Counted from the first letter of the stretch, positions 23,391-33,120 are shown. The stretch is DNA of 64,000 nucleotides from Intestinimonas massiliensis (ex Afouda et al. 2020) (GCF_900626285.1 NZ_LR131147.1:3023388-3087387), one strand, 5' to 3'. Notes: generated by a model from the sequence alone, not told the origin. Numbers and translations are program-made.

Positions 23391-25742
23391 TTATATTTTC
23401 CGGCCAGTAGAGCACATCTCAATATTGCCGTTGGGACAGCGGTTGAAGCACATGCCGCATGCCACACACTGGCTGCGGTCGATGGCCATTTCATCCGTAC
23501 CGGATACATAGGGGGCAAAGTCGGTGCAGATGGTTTTGCAGAGCTGGCAGCCCTCTCCGCAGCCACAGTTCAGGCAGCGGGACGCTTCCGCAACGGCGTC
23601 CTCCAACGTGTTCAAAACAGGCTCCTGCATCTGATCGCGGTAGTAGCCAGTGCGCGCCAAAACCTTTTCAGCGGATACGGGAATGGCGGCGGGGGTGGGC
23701 TCCAGAACGGCCTTGTCTCCCCGGAGACGCCGGTCCAGCTCCACGGCATCCCGTCTGCCGGCCGCCACAGCGGCAATCACGCTTTGAACCGGCAGGGCGG
23801 ACCAGACGCTGTCGCAGGGCAGTGTCACCTGAACACCGGCCCGGCCGTGCAGGAGCAGGCCGCCGGGCACCGCTTCCACAGGCACAACATCCGTCAGGAT
23901 TTCAATCCCGTGCTCCTTGGCCAGCTCCATCTGCTCCCGGACAAACTTCTGTCTGACGTTGACAGACGGACAGACGACCACCGCCCGCTGGGCGCCCTGA
24001 GAAAGGGCGCAGACGGCGGTATCCACCGCGGCGGCCAGAGGTCCCAGGATTACGGCGGTACCGCAGAGGGTCTGAGGAGAGAGGGGCCGGACGCTCTCCA
24101 TGGCCGGGCAGTTGGGGAAGGCCGCAGTCTCCGCTTCGGGCCGGCGGCGGAGGACGGCGTCAAAGTCTGCGCTTTCAGGCTCCGGAGCGCTGCATCGGAT
24201 GGTGATGCCGCTTTGCGTCAGGCGCTCCAGAAGCTCGTCCAGGGCTTTCTGGGGCAGGCGCCCCGCTCGAACCAGGGTGCCAAGGTCCCCGCCAGGCGTA
24301 TCGGAAGGCTCCAGTACCGTAACGGCGTAGCCGGCCCGGCGCAATTCATCCGCGCAGGTCAGTTCAGACGGGCCGGAGCCAACCACCGCCACATGCATGC
24401 CGTTGGAGGGCGCCGCAGCTGCCGCAGGCTGCCACCCCTGCTGCCTGCCCCAGTCCAGCACAAACTTCTTCAGCTGGCGGATGGCGATCGGCCGTCCATT
24501 TCTGCCCCGGACACAGGCATCCTCGCAGGGGTGGGGACAGACATAGGCGCAGGCGCCCTGCAAAACGCCCTTTCCCGTAATCAGGTCGAAGGCATGGCGC
24601 AGGTCGCCTCTGGCAATGGACTGCACATAGGCCTGCACCGGCACATGGTGGGGGCAGGCGGCCTTGCAGGGGCCGGACAGGCGGGGTTCCTTAATGTGGG
24701 CGTAGCCGTCGTACAGCGTCAGTTCGGGTGCGGTTTTGAGCTCAGGCTCCACCAGGCCGCAGAAATCCTCGATGGAGGCGTAGCCGTGGCTGTCCATATA
24801 GGATTTCAGGCCGGAAATCATCGGGCGCACGATGTCATAGCCCCGGATGAGGGTCTCGGAGCACACACCCAGCAGGGTGCCGCCGCACAATACCATCTCA
24901 GCGGCGTCCTTCCAGTCGGTGATTCCGCCGGCGGCCATGATCGGCCGTCCCGCTCCGCACACCTTGCGGATCTCATAGGTATCCCGCTGCGCCAGAGGCT
25001 TCAGCCAGGGGCCGCAGTAGCAGCTCATGCTGATCTCGTCCTGAAGATGGTAGCAGGCCTTCCCGGGGTCATCCAGATTGATGGGAGGAATACCCAGCCG
25101 GTTTCCCGTGCTGCCCACCGCGTCCGCCCCGGCTTCATACAGGGCGGCAGCCACCTGGGCCACCTGTCCCCCTTCCGGAGTGAGCTTCACAAAGAGCGGT
25201 ATGCCGATCTCCCGCTTAATGGCACGCACGATCTCGGCCACCGCGCCGGCCTGCTGTCCGAGGCTGGCGCCTGTCTGCTGGGCAGTGCATGCCTCGCCGC
25301 CGGAGGAGAGGGAAACATTGTAGGACATGTTGGGGCAGCACATATTCAGCTCGATGATATCCGCGCCCGCCTCCTCAAACTGTCGGGCCATATTGACCCA
25401 GCCCTCTACACCCTTATCCCCCGCGTAGGTAATGTTGGCCATGAGGATCAGGTCGTGAAGCACCTTCTTCCCATCCCGCACGAGCGTAAGGCCCTCCTGA
25501 AAGGTGAGGCGCTTTTCAGCGGTAAAGGCCAGGGCGTTGGTCTCCTGAAACAGGCCGTAGCGGGGCTTGCGGTTGATGTAGGGAGCGGGATCAATGGACA
25601 GTTTGATGCTGGCAGCGGCCCAGCCGGTTTCCTCAATGCGCTGAAGCTGCCGGACGGTCTTGGTTGTCGGGCCGGAAGCCACATAGAAGGGATTTTTAAA
25701 GGTGACGCCGCCTACCGTGACCGGGATTCTGATCTCCTCCAT
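23391..25742 (-). CDS. DPD/PreA-PreT-like flavo-iron-sulfur enzyme, domains rearranged
   Basis: A 783-residue multidomain protein. Residues 1-~345 are a dihydroorotate/dihydropyrimidine dehydrogenase barrel (IIELNMCCPN, FVKLTPEGG, MAAGGITDW), FMN-type. Residues ~360-450 are the alpha-helical Fer4_20 domain (CKAACPHHVPVQAYV, CAYVCPHPCEDACVRG). Residues ~460-700 are an FAD/NAD(P) domain (VAVVGSGPSELTCADEL; the usual PAGL is PSEL). The C-terminus is a ferredoxin module (CLNCGCGEGCQLC, CVACGMCFNRCP). Animal DPD and the PreT/PreA pair have Fer4_20-FAD first and the barrel last, so the order here is inverted. The substrate is unknown. Confidence 0.82.
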   Translation of the reverse strand: MEEIRIPVTVGGVTFKNPFYVASGPTTKTVRQLQRIEETGWAAASIKLSIDPAPYINRKPRYGLFQETNALAFTAEKRLTFQEGLTLVRDGKKVLHDLILMANITYAGDKGVEGWVNMARQFEEAGADIIELNMCCPNMSYNVSLSSGGEACTAQQTGASLGQQAGAVAEIVRAIKREIGIPLFVKLTPEGGQVAQVAAALYEAGADAVGSTGNRLGIPPINLDDPGKACYHLQDEISMSCYCGPWLKPLAQRDTYEIRKVCGAGRPIMAAGGITDWKDAAEMVLCGGTLLGVCSETLIRGYDIVRPMISGLKSYMDSHGYASIEDFCGLVEPELKTAPELTLYDGYAHIKEPRLSGPCKAACPHHVPVQAYVQSIARGDLRHAFDLITGKGVLQGACAYVCPHPCEDACVRGRNGRPIAIRQLKKFVLDWGRQQGWQPAAAAAPSNGMHVAVVGSGPSELTCADELRRAGYAVTVLEPSDTPGGDLGTLVRAGRLPQKALDELLERLTQSGITIRCSAPEPESADFDAVLRRRPEAETAAFPNCPAMESVRPLSPQTLCGTAVILGPLAAAVDTAVCALSQGAQRAVVVCPSVNVRQKFVREQMELAKEHGIEILTDVVPVEAVPGGLLLHGRAGVQVTLPCDSVWSALPVQSVIAAVAAGRRDAVELDRRLRGDKAVLEPTPAAIPVSAEKVLARTGYYRDQMQEPVLNTLEDAVAEASRCLNCGCGEGCQLCKTICTDFAPYVSGTDEMAIDRSQCVACGMCFNRCPNGNIEMCSTGRKI

Positions 25743-25744
25743 CT

Positions 25745-26815
25745 TTACCCCTCCTGTTCCGCGCTGCGGATATGGCGCCCTTCTCTGGCTGAGCGGTAGA
25801 TGAGCTCCACGACCTTCATGGCGGCCAGTCCGTCTTCACCCCGCAGGCCGGGATCGGCGGGGACGTTCCGGGCCGCGCAATCTATAAAATGAGCGATCTC
25901 GGACACGTAGCCCAGGTCGTATTTTTCATCCACGGCCGGTCTGGACCAGCCGGTGGTGATCTCGGCCTTTTCCACCGTGTAGTCAAACCCGGGAATGGAG
26001 TATCCGCGGATCGCGCTGGAGAAGGTCAGATCCAGGTGGAGGCAGCCCTTTGTGCCGTAAAAGTCCAGGATGTCCTCCATGCCGCCGGTGGTCACATAGT
26101 TGGCCTCCAGCAGGGCCGTGGTTCCGTCAGCAAAGCGCATCATGGCGCCGGCCCAGTCCTCGCCTTCCATCTCCTTATGGATCAGGTTGCCCTCCAGGCC
26201 CCGGGAGGTCAGGGCGGTCAGCTCCGTCCAGCTGCCGCCCTTCAGGGCCAGAATGAAGCCAACCGGATGGATGCCCAAATGGATCATTGCGCCGCCGCCG
26301 CAGAATTTCAGCTTCTGCGCGAAGGGGCTGTGGGAGCCGCAGTGGCATTCCCTGGCCCGCACAAAGGTCAGCTCTCCGATGGCGCCGCTCTCGATGATGG
26401 ACAGCGCCTTCCGAATGGTGGGACAGCCCAGCCAGTCCTCGGCATAATAGACATGGCGGTCCGCCCGCCGGGCGGCCTCCATGATCTCCTCGGCCTCCTC
26501 CACGGTGGTGGCCAGCGGTTTTTCGCTGATGACGTGGCGGCCGTGGGTCAGCGCGGCCAGGGCAGCATCTCTGTGCAGGAAATTGGGCAGGCAGATGTCC
26601 ACTACATCGCAGTCCACCTCGTTCAGGGCGGTCTCATAGTCCGTGTACGCGGCATAGTCGGTAAAGCCATATCGTTCCGCCAGAGCCTTTACACGGGACA
26701 GATCCTTGTCCACGATGGCCACGATATGGGCGCGGTCCTGAATGCGGGCGTATCCGTCGGCATGCAGATCGGCGGAAAACGCCGCGCCAATCAGAAGTAC
26801 TCTCACTCGCTCCAT
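25745..26815 (-). CDS. Gfo/Idh/MocA-family dehydrogenase
   Basis: A 356-residue NAD(P)-dependent sugar/polyol dehydrogenase. N-terminal Rossmann fold (VLLIGAAFSADLHADGY); the catalytic EKPLATT (Lys) near 97; GGGAMIHLGIH near 175 provides the conserved Asp/His region. ATG 26815 follows GAGAGGT at 6 bp, 12 bp after the creatininase-family stop. Members oxidise inositols, glucose or sugar acids, and the neighbours favour a cyclitol or sugar-acid substrate. Confidence 0.87.
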   Translation of the reverse strand: MERVRVLLIGAAFSADLHADGYARIQDRAHIVAIVDKDLSRVKALAERYGFTDYAAYTDYETALNEVDCDVVDICLPNFLHRDAALAALTHGRHVISEKPLATTVEEAEEIMEAARRADRHVYYAEDWLGCPTIRKALSIIESGAIGELTFVRARECHCGSHSPFAQKLKFCGGGAMIHLGIHPVGFILALKGGSWTELTALTSRGLEGNLIHKEMEGEDWAGAMMRFADGTTALLEANYVTTGGMEDILDFYGTKGCLHLDLTFSSAIRGYSIPGFDYTVEKAEITTGWSRPAVDEKYDLGYVSEIAHFIDCAARNVPADPGLRGEDGLAAMKVVELIYRSAREGRHIRSAEQEG

Positions 26816-26826
26816 AGTCATACCTC

Positions 26827-27573
26827 TCAAAAATTACTGTAGCCAAATGGCTGTTTGGCGGCCATATAGGAAAAGGCGCCTTCCATCTCCTGAACTGCCA
26901 GCTCCACAAAACGCTTCAGAACACGGGCGCCTTTTTCGGCGCTGGCTTTGCTGGGCTCGCCCCACACGCCGCTGGGGGACGCGCGGAAAACCGAGCCGTA
27001 TCCCAGATAAGAACGGGGGACCTGGGGTACGTAATCCACCGCCCGGTCCATGTGGACCAGTTCCGGCGCGATGTGCAGCATCAGGGAGGTCTCCACCTCT
27101 CCGGCATGCAGCTCTGTGGTCGTCTCGATCAGCCCCTCCGCCGCCGCGACGGGGAAGAGGGTGCAGATATCTATATTGGCCACCATAAAGCCGGGATTGC
27201 AGGTGGCATTGACCTGGCGAATCACCGGCGGCAGCGCGAAAATGCCCCCGTGGCACTGAAGGATGGCACAGCGGGTAAAGCCCTGCTCCTTCAGGCTCAT
27301 TAAAATGTCGGTCACCATGTGGTAGAAGGTGTCCGGATCCATCCAGACCGCGCCCTTCTTCCCCATATGTTCCCGACAGGTACTGATGGGAAGGGGCGGC
27401 AGAGAAAATCCGCCCGTGGCCGCCGCCACACCGGCGCCCAGCGCTTCGGCGATCCGATAGTCGGTGGAAAGCGGAAGATGGGGGCCGTGCTGCTCAATGG
27501 ACCCGATGGGCAGGATAGCCAGGTCCGGGTTCCGGGCAGCCAACTCATCTGCTGTGACATCAAAAAGCTGCAT
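26827..27573 (-). CDS. Creatininase-family metal-dependent hydrolase
   Basis: A 248-residue enzyme with the creatininase signature: ILPIGSIEQHGPHLPLSTD (metal Glu/His/Asp), LQCHGG, and ELHAGEVETSLML (metal His and Glu). The family hydrolyses cyclic amides, formamides and, in IolN, 3-dehydro-scyllo-inosose. With Gfo/Idh dehydrogenases and KDG/KDPG enzymes in one operon, an IolN-like C-C hydrolase acting on a diketo-inositol is the most coherent guess. True creatininase activity is less likely because no creatinase is present. Confidence 0.85.
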   Translation of the reverse strand: MQLFDVTADELAARNPDLAILPIGSIEQHGPHLPLSTDYRIAEALGAGVAAATGGFSLPPLPISTCREHMGKKGAVWMDPDTFYHMVTDILMSLKEQGFTRCAILQCHGGIFALPPVIRQVNATCNPGFMVANIDICTLFPVAAAEGLIETTTELHAGEVETSLMLHIAPELVHMDRAVDYVPQVPRSYLGYGSVFRASPSGVWGEPSKASAEKGARVLKRFVELAVQEMEGAFSYMAAKQPFGYSNF

Positions 27574-27605
27574 GATGTGCTCCTTTCTTCAGGGGAAATT
27601 CCCGC

Positions 27606-28370
27606 TTAAAAAGCCTGGGATGCACTATCGGCGTCCAGATAGAGACTGGCGCCCTGACAGCGGCGCAGGATACTGGCGGGGCAGGACTCCGAAATGGGGC
27701 CGTTCAGAGCAGCCGCGATAGCGGCCGCCTTCCGCACCGTGGGCACCACCGCAACGGCGTGGGGCACAGACATGATCTGTGACATCGTCAGAGTGAGCGC
27801 CCGGCGAGGTACCTCGTCCACAGTCGCAAAGCAGCCGTCGTTGACCTGCTGCATCCGGCAGACCGGGTCCAACTCCACGATCTTTACCCGCTTGGGGTCG
27901 TGAAAATCAGCCGCGGCGGGGTCATTGAAGGCGAGATGCCCGTTTTCGCCTACACCCAGGAAAATGAGATCGGGCGGATACTTCTCCAGCAGCGCACTGT
28001 ACTGCTGGCACATGGCCTCCGCATCCTCCGGTTTGCAGGCCATATAGTGCAGCTCCAGGAAGGGGACCTTTTCGAAGATGGCCCGGCGGAGAAAGTTGCC
28101 GAATCCGGCGGGATGGCCTGCCGGAAGGCCGATGTACTCATCCTGATGAAAGCCGCGGACCTTGGACCAGTCGATATCCTGCTTCAGGAGGGATTCCAGA
28201 AGGTCGTTCTGGGAGGGAGCGGCAGCGAAAATCACGTTGGCACAGCCATTTCGCGCAATGGCGTCCCGGATAATGCCGGCGGCCTCGGCTGCGGCGGCCG
28301 CGCCGCTCTCCGCGCGGGTGTCATGGACATGAACAGGCAACAGCTCTATCGTTTTATATAATTTCTCCAT
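27606..28370 (-). CDS. NagB/GalB-like sugar-phosphate deaminase/isomerase homologue
   Basis: A 254-residue protein of the glucosamine-6-phosphate deaminase fold: FHQDEYIGLP carries the enolisation Asp, and GVGENGHLAFNDP the catalytic His. In E. coli NagB the latter is GNDGHIAFNEP, so the Asp is Glu and the Glu is Asp here, as in some isomerase or lactonase-like relatives. ATG 28370 follows AAGGAGAGG. No NagA or GlcNAc transporter is near, so it may be an isomerase of a sugar acid rather than a true NagB. Confidence 0.75.
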   Translation of the reverse strand: MEKLYKTIELLPVHVHDTRAESGAAAAAEAAGIIRDAIARNGCANVIFAAAPSQNDLLESLLKQDIDWSKVRGFHQDEYIGLPAGHPAGFGNFLRRAIFEKVPFLELHYMACKPEDAEAMCQQYSALLEKYPPDLIFLGVGENGHLAFNDPAAADFHDPKRVKIVELDPVCRMQQVNDGCFATVDEVPRRALTLTMSQIMSVPHAVAVVPTVRKAAAIAAALNGPISESCPASILRRCQGASLYLDADSASQAF

Positions 28371-28392
28371 AGAAGATCCTCTCCTTCTCGGT

Positions 28393-29106
28393 TTACTCGC
28401 CTCGCACACCCAGGTAGGCGGATGCAATGTCAGCGTTATTCAGCAGTTCCTGTCCGGATCCGGCACTGACCAGATTTCCGTTTTCAATGACATAGGCGTA
28501 ATCGCAGATACTCAGAGACTTTTTGGCGTTCTGCTCCACCAGCATCACAGTGATTCCGTCGTCCCGGATTCGCTGGATGGTCTCAAACACCTCGCTTACG
28601 ATGATGGGCGCCAGACCCAGAGATGGCTCGTCCAGCAGAAGGACCTTCGGCTTGGCCATGAGGCCGCGGCAGATCGCGCACATCTGCTGTTCGCCGCCGG
28701 AGAGCGTGCCGGCATCCTGGTGGCGTCGCTCCTTCAGCCGGGGGAAAAGTTCATACTGTTTGTCGATCAGGGCCCGCACCTCTTTGGCGTTGCGATTCAG
28801 ATAGGCGCCCAGGCGCAGATTTTCTTCCACGGACAGCCCTGCAAAGATCCGCCGGCCCTCGGGCACCTGCACGATGCCCGCCGAGACTACCTTGTGGGAA
28901 TGCGTGGGAAGGACCACGCCGTTCAGAGAGATTGTCCCGGTGTGCTTCACCATGCCGGAGACCGCATTGAGAATGGTGGTCTTGCCCGCACCGTTAGAAC
29001 CGATGATGACCGTAATTTTCCCGGCATCCACATCCATATCCACACCGTGGATCGCCTCGATCTGCCCGTAAGAAACATGCAGTCCCCGAATTTCCAGCAG
29101 AGCCAT
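28393..29106 (-). CDS. livF: Branched-chain-type ABC transporter ATPase LivF
   Basis: A 237-residue ATPase: Walker A GSNGAGKTT, signature LSGGEQQ, Walker B VLLLDEPSLG. The ATG at 29106 shares one base with the livG stop (TGATG), so translation is coupled. HAAT importers move branched-chain amino acids but also urea, amides and aromatic acids. In this operon the cargo is probably the catabolic substrate. Confidence 0.93.
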   Translation of the reverse strand: MALLEIRGLHVSYGQIEAIHGVDMDVDAGKITVIIGSNGAGKTTILNAVSGMVKHTGTISLNGVVLPTHSHKVVSAGIVQVPEGRRIFAGLSVEENLRLGAYLNRNAKEVRALIDKQYELFPRLKERRHQDAGTLSGGEQQMCAICRGLMAKPKVLLLDEPSLGLAPIIVSEVFETIQRIRDDGITVMLVEQNAKKSLSICDYAYVIENGNLVSAGSGQELLNNADIASAYLGVRGE

Positions 29107-29879
29107 CAGAGTTCCTCCTCTCCCAAATAGGCAGCCAATACCGCCGGATTCGTCTGAATTTCCGCCGGAGTTCCAACCGCGATGGTTTTTCCGAAGTCCT
29201 GGACGTAGATACGGTCGCAAAGCGTCATGATAAGGTCCATCCGGTGCTCAATGACCAGAATGGAGAGCTGGAAATGCTCCTTGATGAGCCGTATGAAGTC
29301 GATCAGAGCCAGTACCTCCTCGGGATTCAAACCGGCGGCGGGCTCATCCAGCAGCAGCACCTTGGGATGGGCGGCAATCGCGCGGGCGATCTCCACCCGG
29401 CGCTGGATGCCATAAGGCAGGTTGGAGGGGCGGGCGTCCTTGTACTGGGCCAAATTCAGCACTTCCAGGCAGTTCATCGCTTCCGCGGCGATCCGCTTTT
29501 CCTCGCGCCAGCGGCGAGGCGTCAGGAACATGGCCTCCAGCAGGCTGTACTTTCCTCCCTGGTCCAAGCCCACCTTTACGTTATCCAAAACATTGAGTCC
29601 GGTGAAAAGGCGGGTGTTCTGGAACGTGCGGGACAGCCCCATGCGGGCGACCTCCACCTGGGTGCTCTGGGTAATGTCGCTCCCCAGGAACTCCACCTTT
29701 CCCTCATCAAAGTCGTAGATATGGGACAGCAGGTTGAAGATCGTAGTCTTTCCAGCGCCATTCGGCCCGATAATGCCGGCGATCTCGCCTGCATGCAGCT
29801 CCATGTTGAAGTCCTGAACAGCCTTAACGCCGCCAAAACTTTTAGAAAGATGCTCCGTTTTCAGGATCGTATCACTCAT
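29106..29879 (-). CDS. livG: Branched-chain-type ABC transporter ATPase LivG
   Basis: A 257-residue ATPase with Walker A GPNGAGKTT, the Walker B segment VLLLDEPAAGLNPEE and the LivG-type C-terminal extension (CDRIYVQDFGKTIAVGTP). The signature loop is NLPYGIQRR rather than LSGGQ, which is normal for LivG. Overlaps livM by 8 bp. Confidence 0.93.
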   Translation of the reverse strand: MSDTILKTEHLSKSFGGVKAVQDFNMELHAGEIAGIIGPNGAGKTTIFNLLSHIYDFDEGKVEFLGSDITQSTQVEVARMGLSRTFQNTRLFTGLNVLDNVKVGLDQGGKYSLLEAMFLTPRRWREEKRIAAEAMNCLEVLNLAQYKDARPSNLPYGIQRRVEIARAIAAHPKVLLLDEPAAGLNPEEVLALIDFIRLIKEHFQLSILVIEHRMDLIMTLCDRIYVQDFGKTIAVGTPAEIQTNPAVLAAYLGEEEL

Positions 29880-30783
29880 GTTTCTTTCCTCCCTTGACTT
29901 TGGAGCTCTTTCCCCGTGAAAAGCGCTTACGCAGCGCGCCCAGGCTCAGCTCCCGCTCGCCCAGAAGGCCGGTGGGACGGAAGTTGATGATCAGGAGGAT
30001 CAGGATGCAGTAGATGATCGTCCGGTATTCCTGGAGGCTCTGACCAAACAGTGTCACGTTTCGGAAGATCTCCGGCAGGCACTTCAGGAAGGCGGCGGAG
30101 AAGACCGCACCGGTCAGACTGTTCGTGCCGCCGAAGAACAGAAAAATCTCCTGCTCCGACGATGCGGTCCAGCCAAAGGATTCCGGAAGCAGCACCCGGT
30201 TCTGCAGGCCGTAGAGGATACCCGCCAGGCTGGCCACAATGGAGGCCAGGATGTAGATTTTGATCTTCAGCTGATAGACATTGATTCCGAAGCTCTTGGC
30301 CGCCAACTCATCCGTCTTGAGGGCAATGCACATGCGGCCGAAACGGGAGTACTTCAGGTTCCGGATGCAAAATACCACCAGCACCACCAGCAGGATGGCG
30401 AGGGGCATCAGATGCTCCACCTTGGGGATTTTGGAATAACCCTGGGAGCCATTGGTAATATCGCTGAAGGTAATGAGCAGCGCGGTAATGGCCTGACCCA
30501 GGCCGACGGAAATCAGGGAAAAATAGTCTTTGCGCATGCGGACGGTGGGCAGGGCGGCTACCCAGGCTACCAGCGCGCATGTGGCGATCCCGCCCAGACT
30601 GGTAATCCAAAACGGCAGGCCGGTGTTTGCGGCCAGAATAAACGTCACATAGGCGCCAACGGCCATGTAGGCTGCCTGGCCCAGACTGAACATGCCGGCC
30701 AGACCGGTCAGGGCAAAGATACCGGTGACAGCGATGATAGAAATACATGCCTGAATAACCAGGCCAACGTAATAGGAACTCAT
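29872..30783 (-). CDS. livM: Branched-chain-type ABC permease LivM
   Basis: A 303-residue inner-membrane permease with about eight hydrophobic helices and the LivM hallmark GLAGMFSLGQAAYMAVGAY near 27-45. A basic C-terminal tail follows the last helix. Second permease of the transporter; its partner LivH is disrupted. Confidence 0.92.
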   Translation of the reverse strand: MSSYYVGLVIQACISIIAVTGIFALTGLAGMFSLGQAAYMAVGAYVTFILAANTGLPFWITSLGGIATCALVAWVAALPTVRMRKDYFSLISVGLGQAITALLITFSDITNGSQGYSKIPKVEHLMPLAILLVVLVVFCIRNLKYSRFGRMCIALKTDELAAKSFGINVYQLKIKIYILASIVASLAGILYGLQNRVLLPESFGWTASSEQEIFLFFGGTNSLTGAVFSAAFLKCLPEIFRNVTLFGQSLQEYRTIIYCILILLIINFRPTGLLGERELSLGALRKRFSRGKSSKVKGGKKHE

Positions 30784-30798
30784 ATCATCACCCTCCCC

Positions 30799-31548
30799 TT
30801 ATACCTTGTCCTGAGCAAACTTTCCGGAGATTCCCTGAGGACGCAGGAACAGGAACAGCAGCATGATCCCAAAAAGGAGTGCGGGCGTGATGCTGGAGCC
30901 CAGATAGTAGACCAGCACCATTTCGATCACGCCCAGCAGAATGGCCGCAATAATAGCGCCGGACAGGCTGCCCAGTCCGCCAATCACGGAGGCGATGAAG
31001 CCCTTTACCATCATGGAAGAGCCAAGAGAGGGGTAAACCGAATACTTGATGCCCAGCAGGGTTCCGGACACGCCGGCCAGAAAGCCGGCCAGCGCGAAGG
31101 TCAGGAGAATGATAAAGCCGGAATTGATACCCATCAGGCGGCCTGTCCGTCCGTCGATGGCCACGGCCCGGATAGCCAGACCGATTTTTGTCTTATTAAT
31201 CAGGAGCATCAGCACCACCAGCAGCACCAGCGAGATAACCAGGACGACCAGGTCCATGGTGGAGAAAGAGGCGCTGAAAAACTGCATAGAGGTTTTTTCA
31301 AACATAGGCGGGAAGCCATAGGACATCTTTCCGAAAAAGACGTTCAGGATCTGTTCGATCAAAATGGCAAAGGTGATGGACGCCACGAAATAATAGATGT
31401 TCGGGCTGTTGTTTTTCCGGATGCGGCGGTAGCAGAGCGTATCCAGAAGCAGCGCGATCAGCAGGCTGACAATTGCGGTAAAAATCAGCGTGGCCCACAA
31501 GGAAGTCTGCAAATAAAAAGTCAACAGGGAATTGAGGAAAGTTTGCAA
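30799..31548 (-). pseudogene. livH: livH 3' portion, cut off by IS110 element
   Basis: Readable for 249 residues with helices and the LivH motifs GLAIRAVAIDGRTGRLMGIN and ASVIGGLGSLSGAI. The first ~60 residues lie on the other side of the insertion (33121-33293). The frame stays open upstream to the insertion point (RLLLRLQT). A TTG at 31548 could restart translation but lacks a ribosome site. The permease is probably non-functional. Confidence 0.85.
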
Positions 31549-31627
31549 CCTTAGTAGGAGGCGAAAGAGAGCAAAACAAAAAGACCGCCGCGCAAGCGCC
31601 GGTCAAATTGAAAGAGTATGGAAGTGG

Positions 31628-32842
31628 TTAATCAGCATTTTCCCGTAAAGCCAGATACTCCTTTACACGGCCATAGTAGATGCGTAGGAACTTGTTGGCG
31701 CCGGCTGTCATGTAAACCAGATAAGGTTTGCCCTCGGCTCGCTTCTTGTCCATAAAGCAGTACACCGGGTCGTCCGCAGGCATAGTTTTTAACAAGCAGT
31801 CCATGACCAGGAAGAGTGCTTTGCGCAGTTCTGGCGGACCGCTTTTGGAGGCTCTTGTACTCTTTGCCTCATGGGTGCCGGACTGGTCAGCTCCAGGGTC
31901 AACCCCCGCAAAAGCCGTAATGGCGTTTCTGTGGGTGAACCGAGTTACATCACCAAGTTCCGCCATAAGCTGCGGGCCAAGAGAATCTCCAACACCATGC
32001 ATAGCCATGACTACGGGATATTCTGGGAGCTGGGCTGCCAAGGTACGCATTTCGGCCTTGAGCCGTTCCAGAGACGCAGAGACGGCGTTCAGCGCATCAA
32101 TAGCCTGCCGGATCATCGTTTTGGTCAGGGCATCTTTGGGGAGCATGGCAATCAGATCTTGTGCTCCAGCATGGATCTCAACGGCTCGGCTCTGGCTGAA
32201 GTTGTAACCATGGCGCTTGCACCACTTGCGGTAGCGCTCGGTAAAGGCAGTAAGGCTCATATTCCGAACGCAGTCCACATGCCAAAAGGCCGTGGCAAAG
32301 TCCACCCATTTCTGACTGCCGTCCTCTCGGACGGGACTGTCAAACAGGGCATTGACACCGGGATAGGTCTGGTCCAGGAGCGCAATGAGATTGTTTTTCA
32401 TCATCGTCTTGGTCTTGGAGTACAGCCCCTGCTGCCGGTTCAGCGTTTTCAGTTGCATCCGAATCGTGTCCACAGGAGTATGTTGGCGCAATTCCACCCA
32501 GTTGTCAAGCCCATAGCGGGCAATCTTCCTGGCATCCGCCTTGTCTGTTTTCACTTTGCGCAGGGTGTTGTTCCCGTAGTCCTTGATGAGCTTTGGATTG
32601 ACCGCGCTGACAAAGATGCCCTGATCGTGGAGAAAGCGGGCCACCGGCTCATAGTACCGCCCGGTGTGCTCCATGACCACCCGTGTCTCACCATCCAAGC
32701 TTTTCAAGTAGTCTGCCAGCTCTTTGAGTTCACTGCCGGTGTGACCAACAGAAAACGGCTTTGCCACCACTTCCCCAAAGGGACGGAGAACAGACACCGT
32801 GCTCTTTCCCTTGGAAATATCAATCCCTGCCACATTGCTCAT
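31628..32842 (-). CDS. IS110-family transposase (DEDD recombinase)
   Basis: A 404-residue transposase: N-terminal RuvC-like DEDD domain (GIDISKGKST; VVMEHTGRYYEPVARFL; VKTDKADARKIARYG) and the C-terminal Transposase_20 domain (YPVVMAMHGVGDSLGPQLMA; FAGVDPGADQSG) with the conserved Ser region. Intact and full length, so the element may be active. ATG 32842 follows AGGAG at 8 bp. IS110 recombinases are guided by a bridge RNA from the element's non-coding end. Confidence 0.95.
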   Translation of the reverse strand: MSNVAGIDISKGKSTVSVLRPFGEVVAKPFSVGHTGSELKELADYLKSLDGETRVVMEHTGRYYEPVARFLHDQGIFVSAVNPKLIKDYGNNTLRKVKTDKADARKIARYGLDNWVELRQHTPVDTIRMQLKTLNRQQGLYSKTKTMMKNNLIALLDQTYPGVNALFDSPVREDGSQKWVDFATAFWHVDCVRNMSLTAFTERYRKWCKRHGYNFSQSRAVEIHAGAQDLIAMLPKDALTKTMIRQAIDALNAVSASLERLKAEMRTLAAQLPEYPVVMAMHGVGDSLGPQLMAELGDVTRFTHRNAITAFAGVDPGADQSGTHEAKSTRASKSGPPELRKALFLVMDCLLKTMPADDPVYCFMDKKRAEGKPYLVYMTAGANKFLRIYYGRVKEYLALRENAD

Positions 32843-33120
32843 GTACAACGCTCCTCATCATGGATTTGTCTTTGGCGACCAACCATTTCATCATTGCCGA
32901 TCCAATCTATTTGATGACACGGGCGCACCGGTGTGGCGGCTCAACCTGCATAAATCGAACGCTGCGAACGAGAGGCTGGCTGACGGACTTCGTTACGGAC
33001 GCGATGATCCTTGGAGGATTGCATCAGGCCAAGACACTCTCATTCTAACAGCTTAGGCAACGATACGGAAAAGACACGGCTGGCTGCCGTGCCTTAAACC
33101 GTAAATATATTGTAATAGGA
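32843..33120 (-). ncRNA. Probable bridge-RNA region of the IS110 element
   Basis: 278 bp of non-coding DNA between the element's transposase start and its upstream end. In the IS110 group the segment upstream of the transposase encodes the structured bridge RNA that pairs with target and donor DNA. Short inverted repeats are present (e.g. GGCACGGCAGCCAGCCGTGTC near 33073-33093). The RNA limits and its target loops were not resolved. Confidence 0.5.

Noticed and set aside
21248..25799. Two very long plus-strand ORFs (713 and 863 residues)
   Set aside because: They are antisense to kdgK, the Ldh2-type gene and the DPD-like gene, have His/Gly/Arg-rich low-complexity translations, and no ribosome sites.
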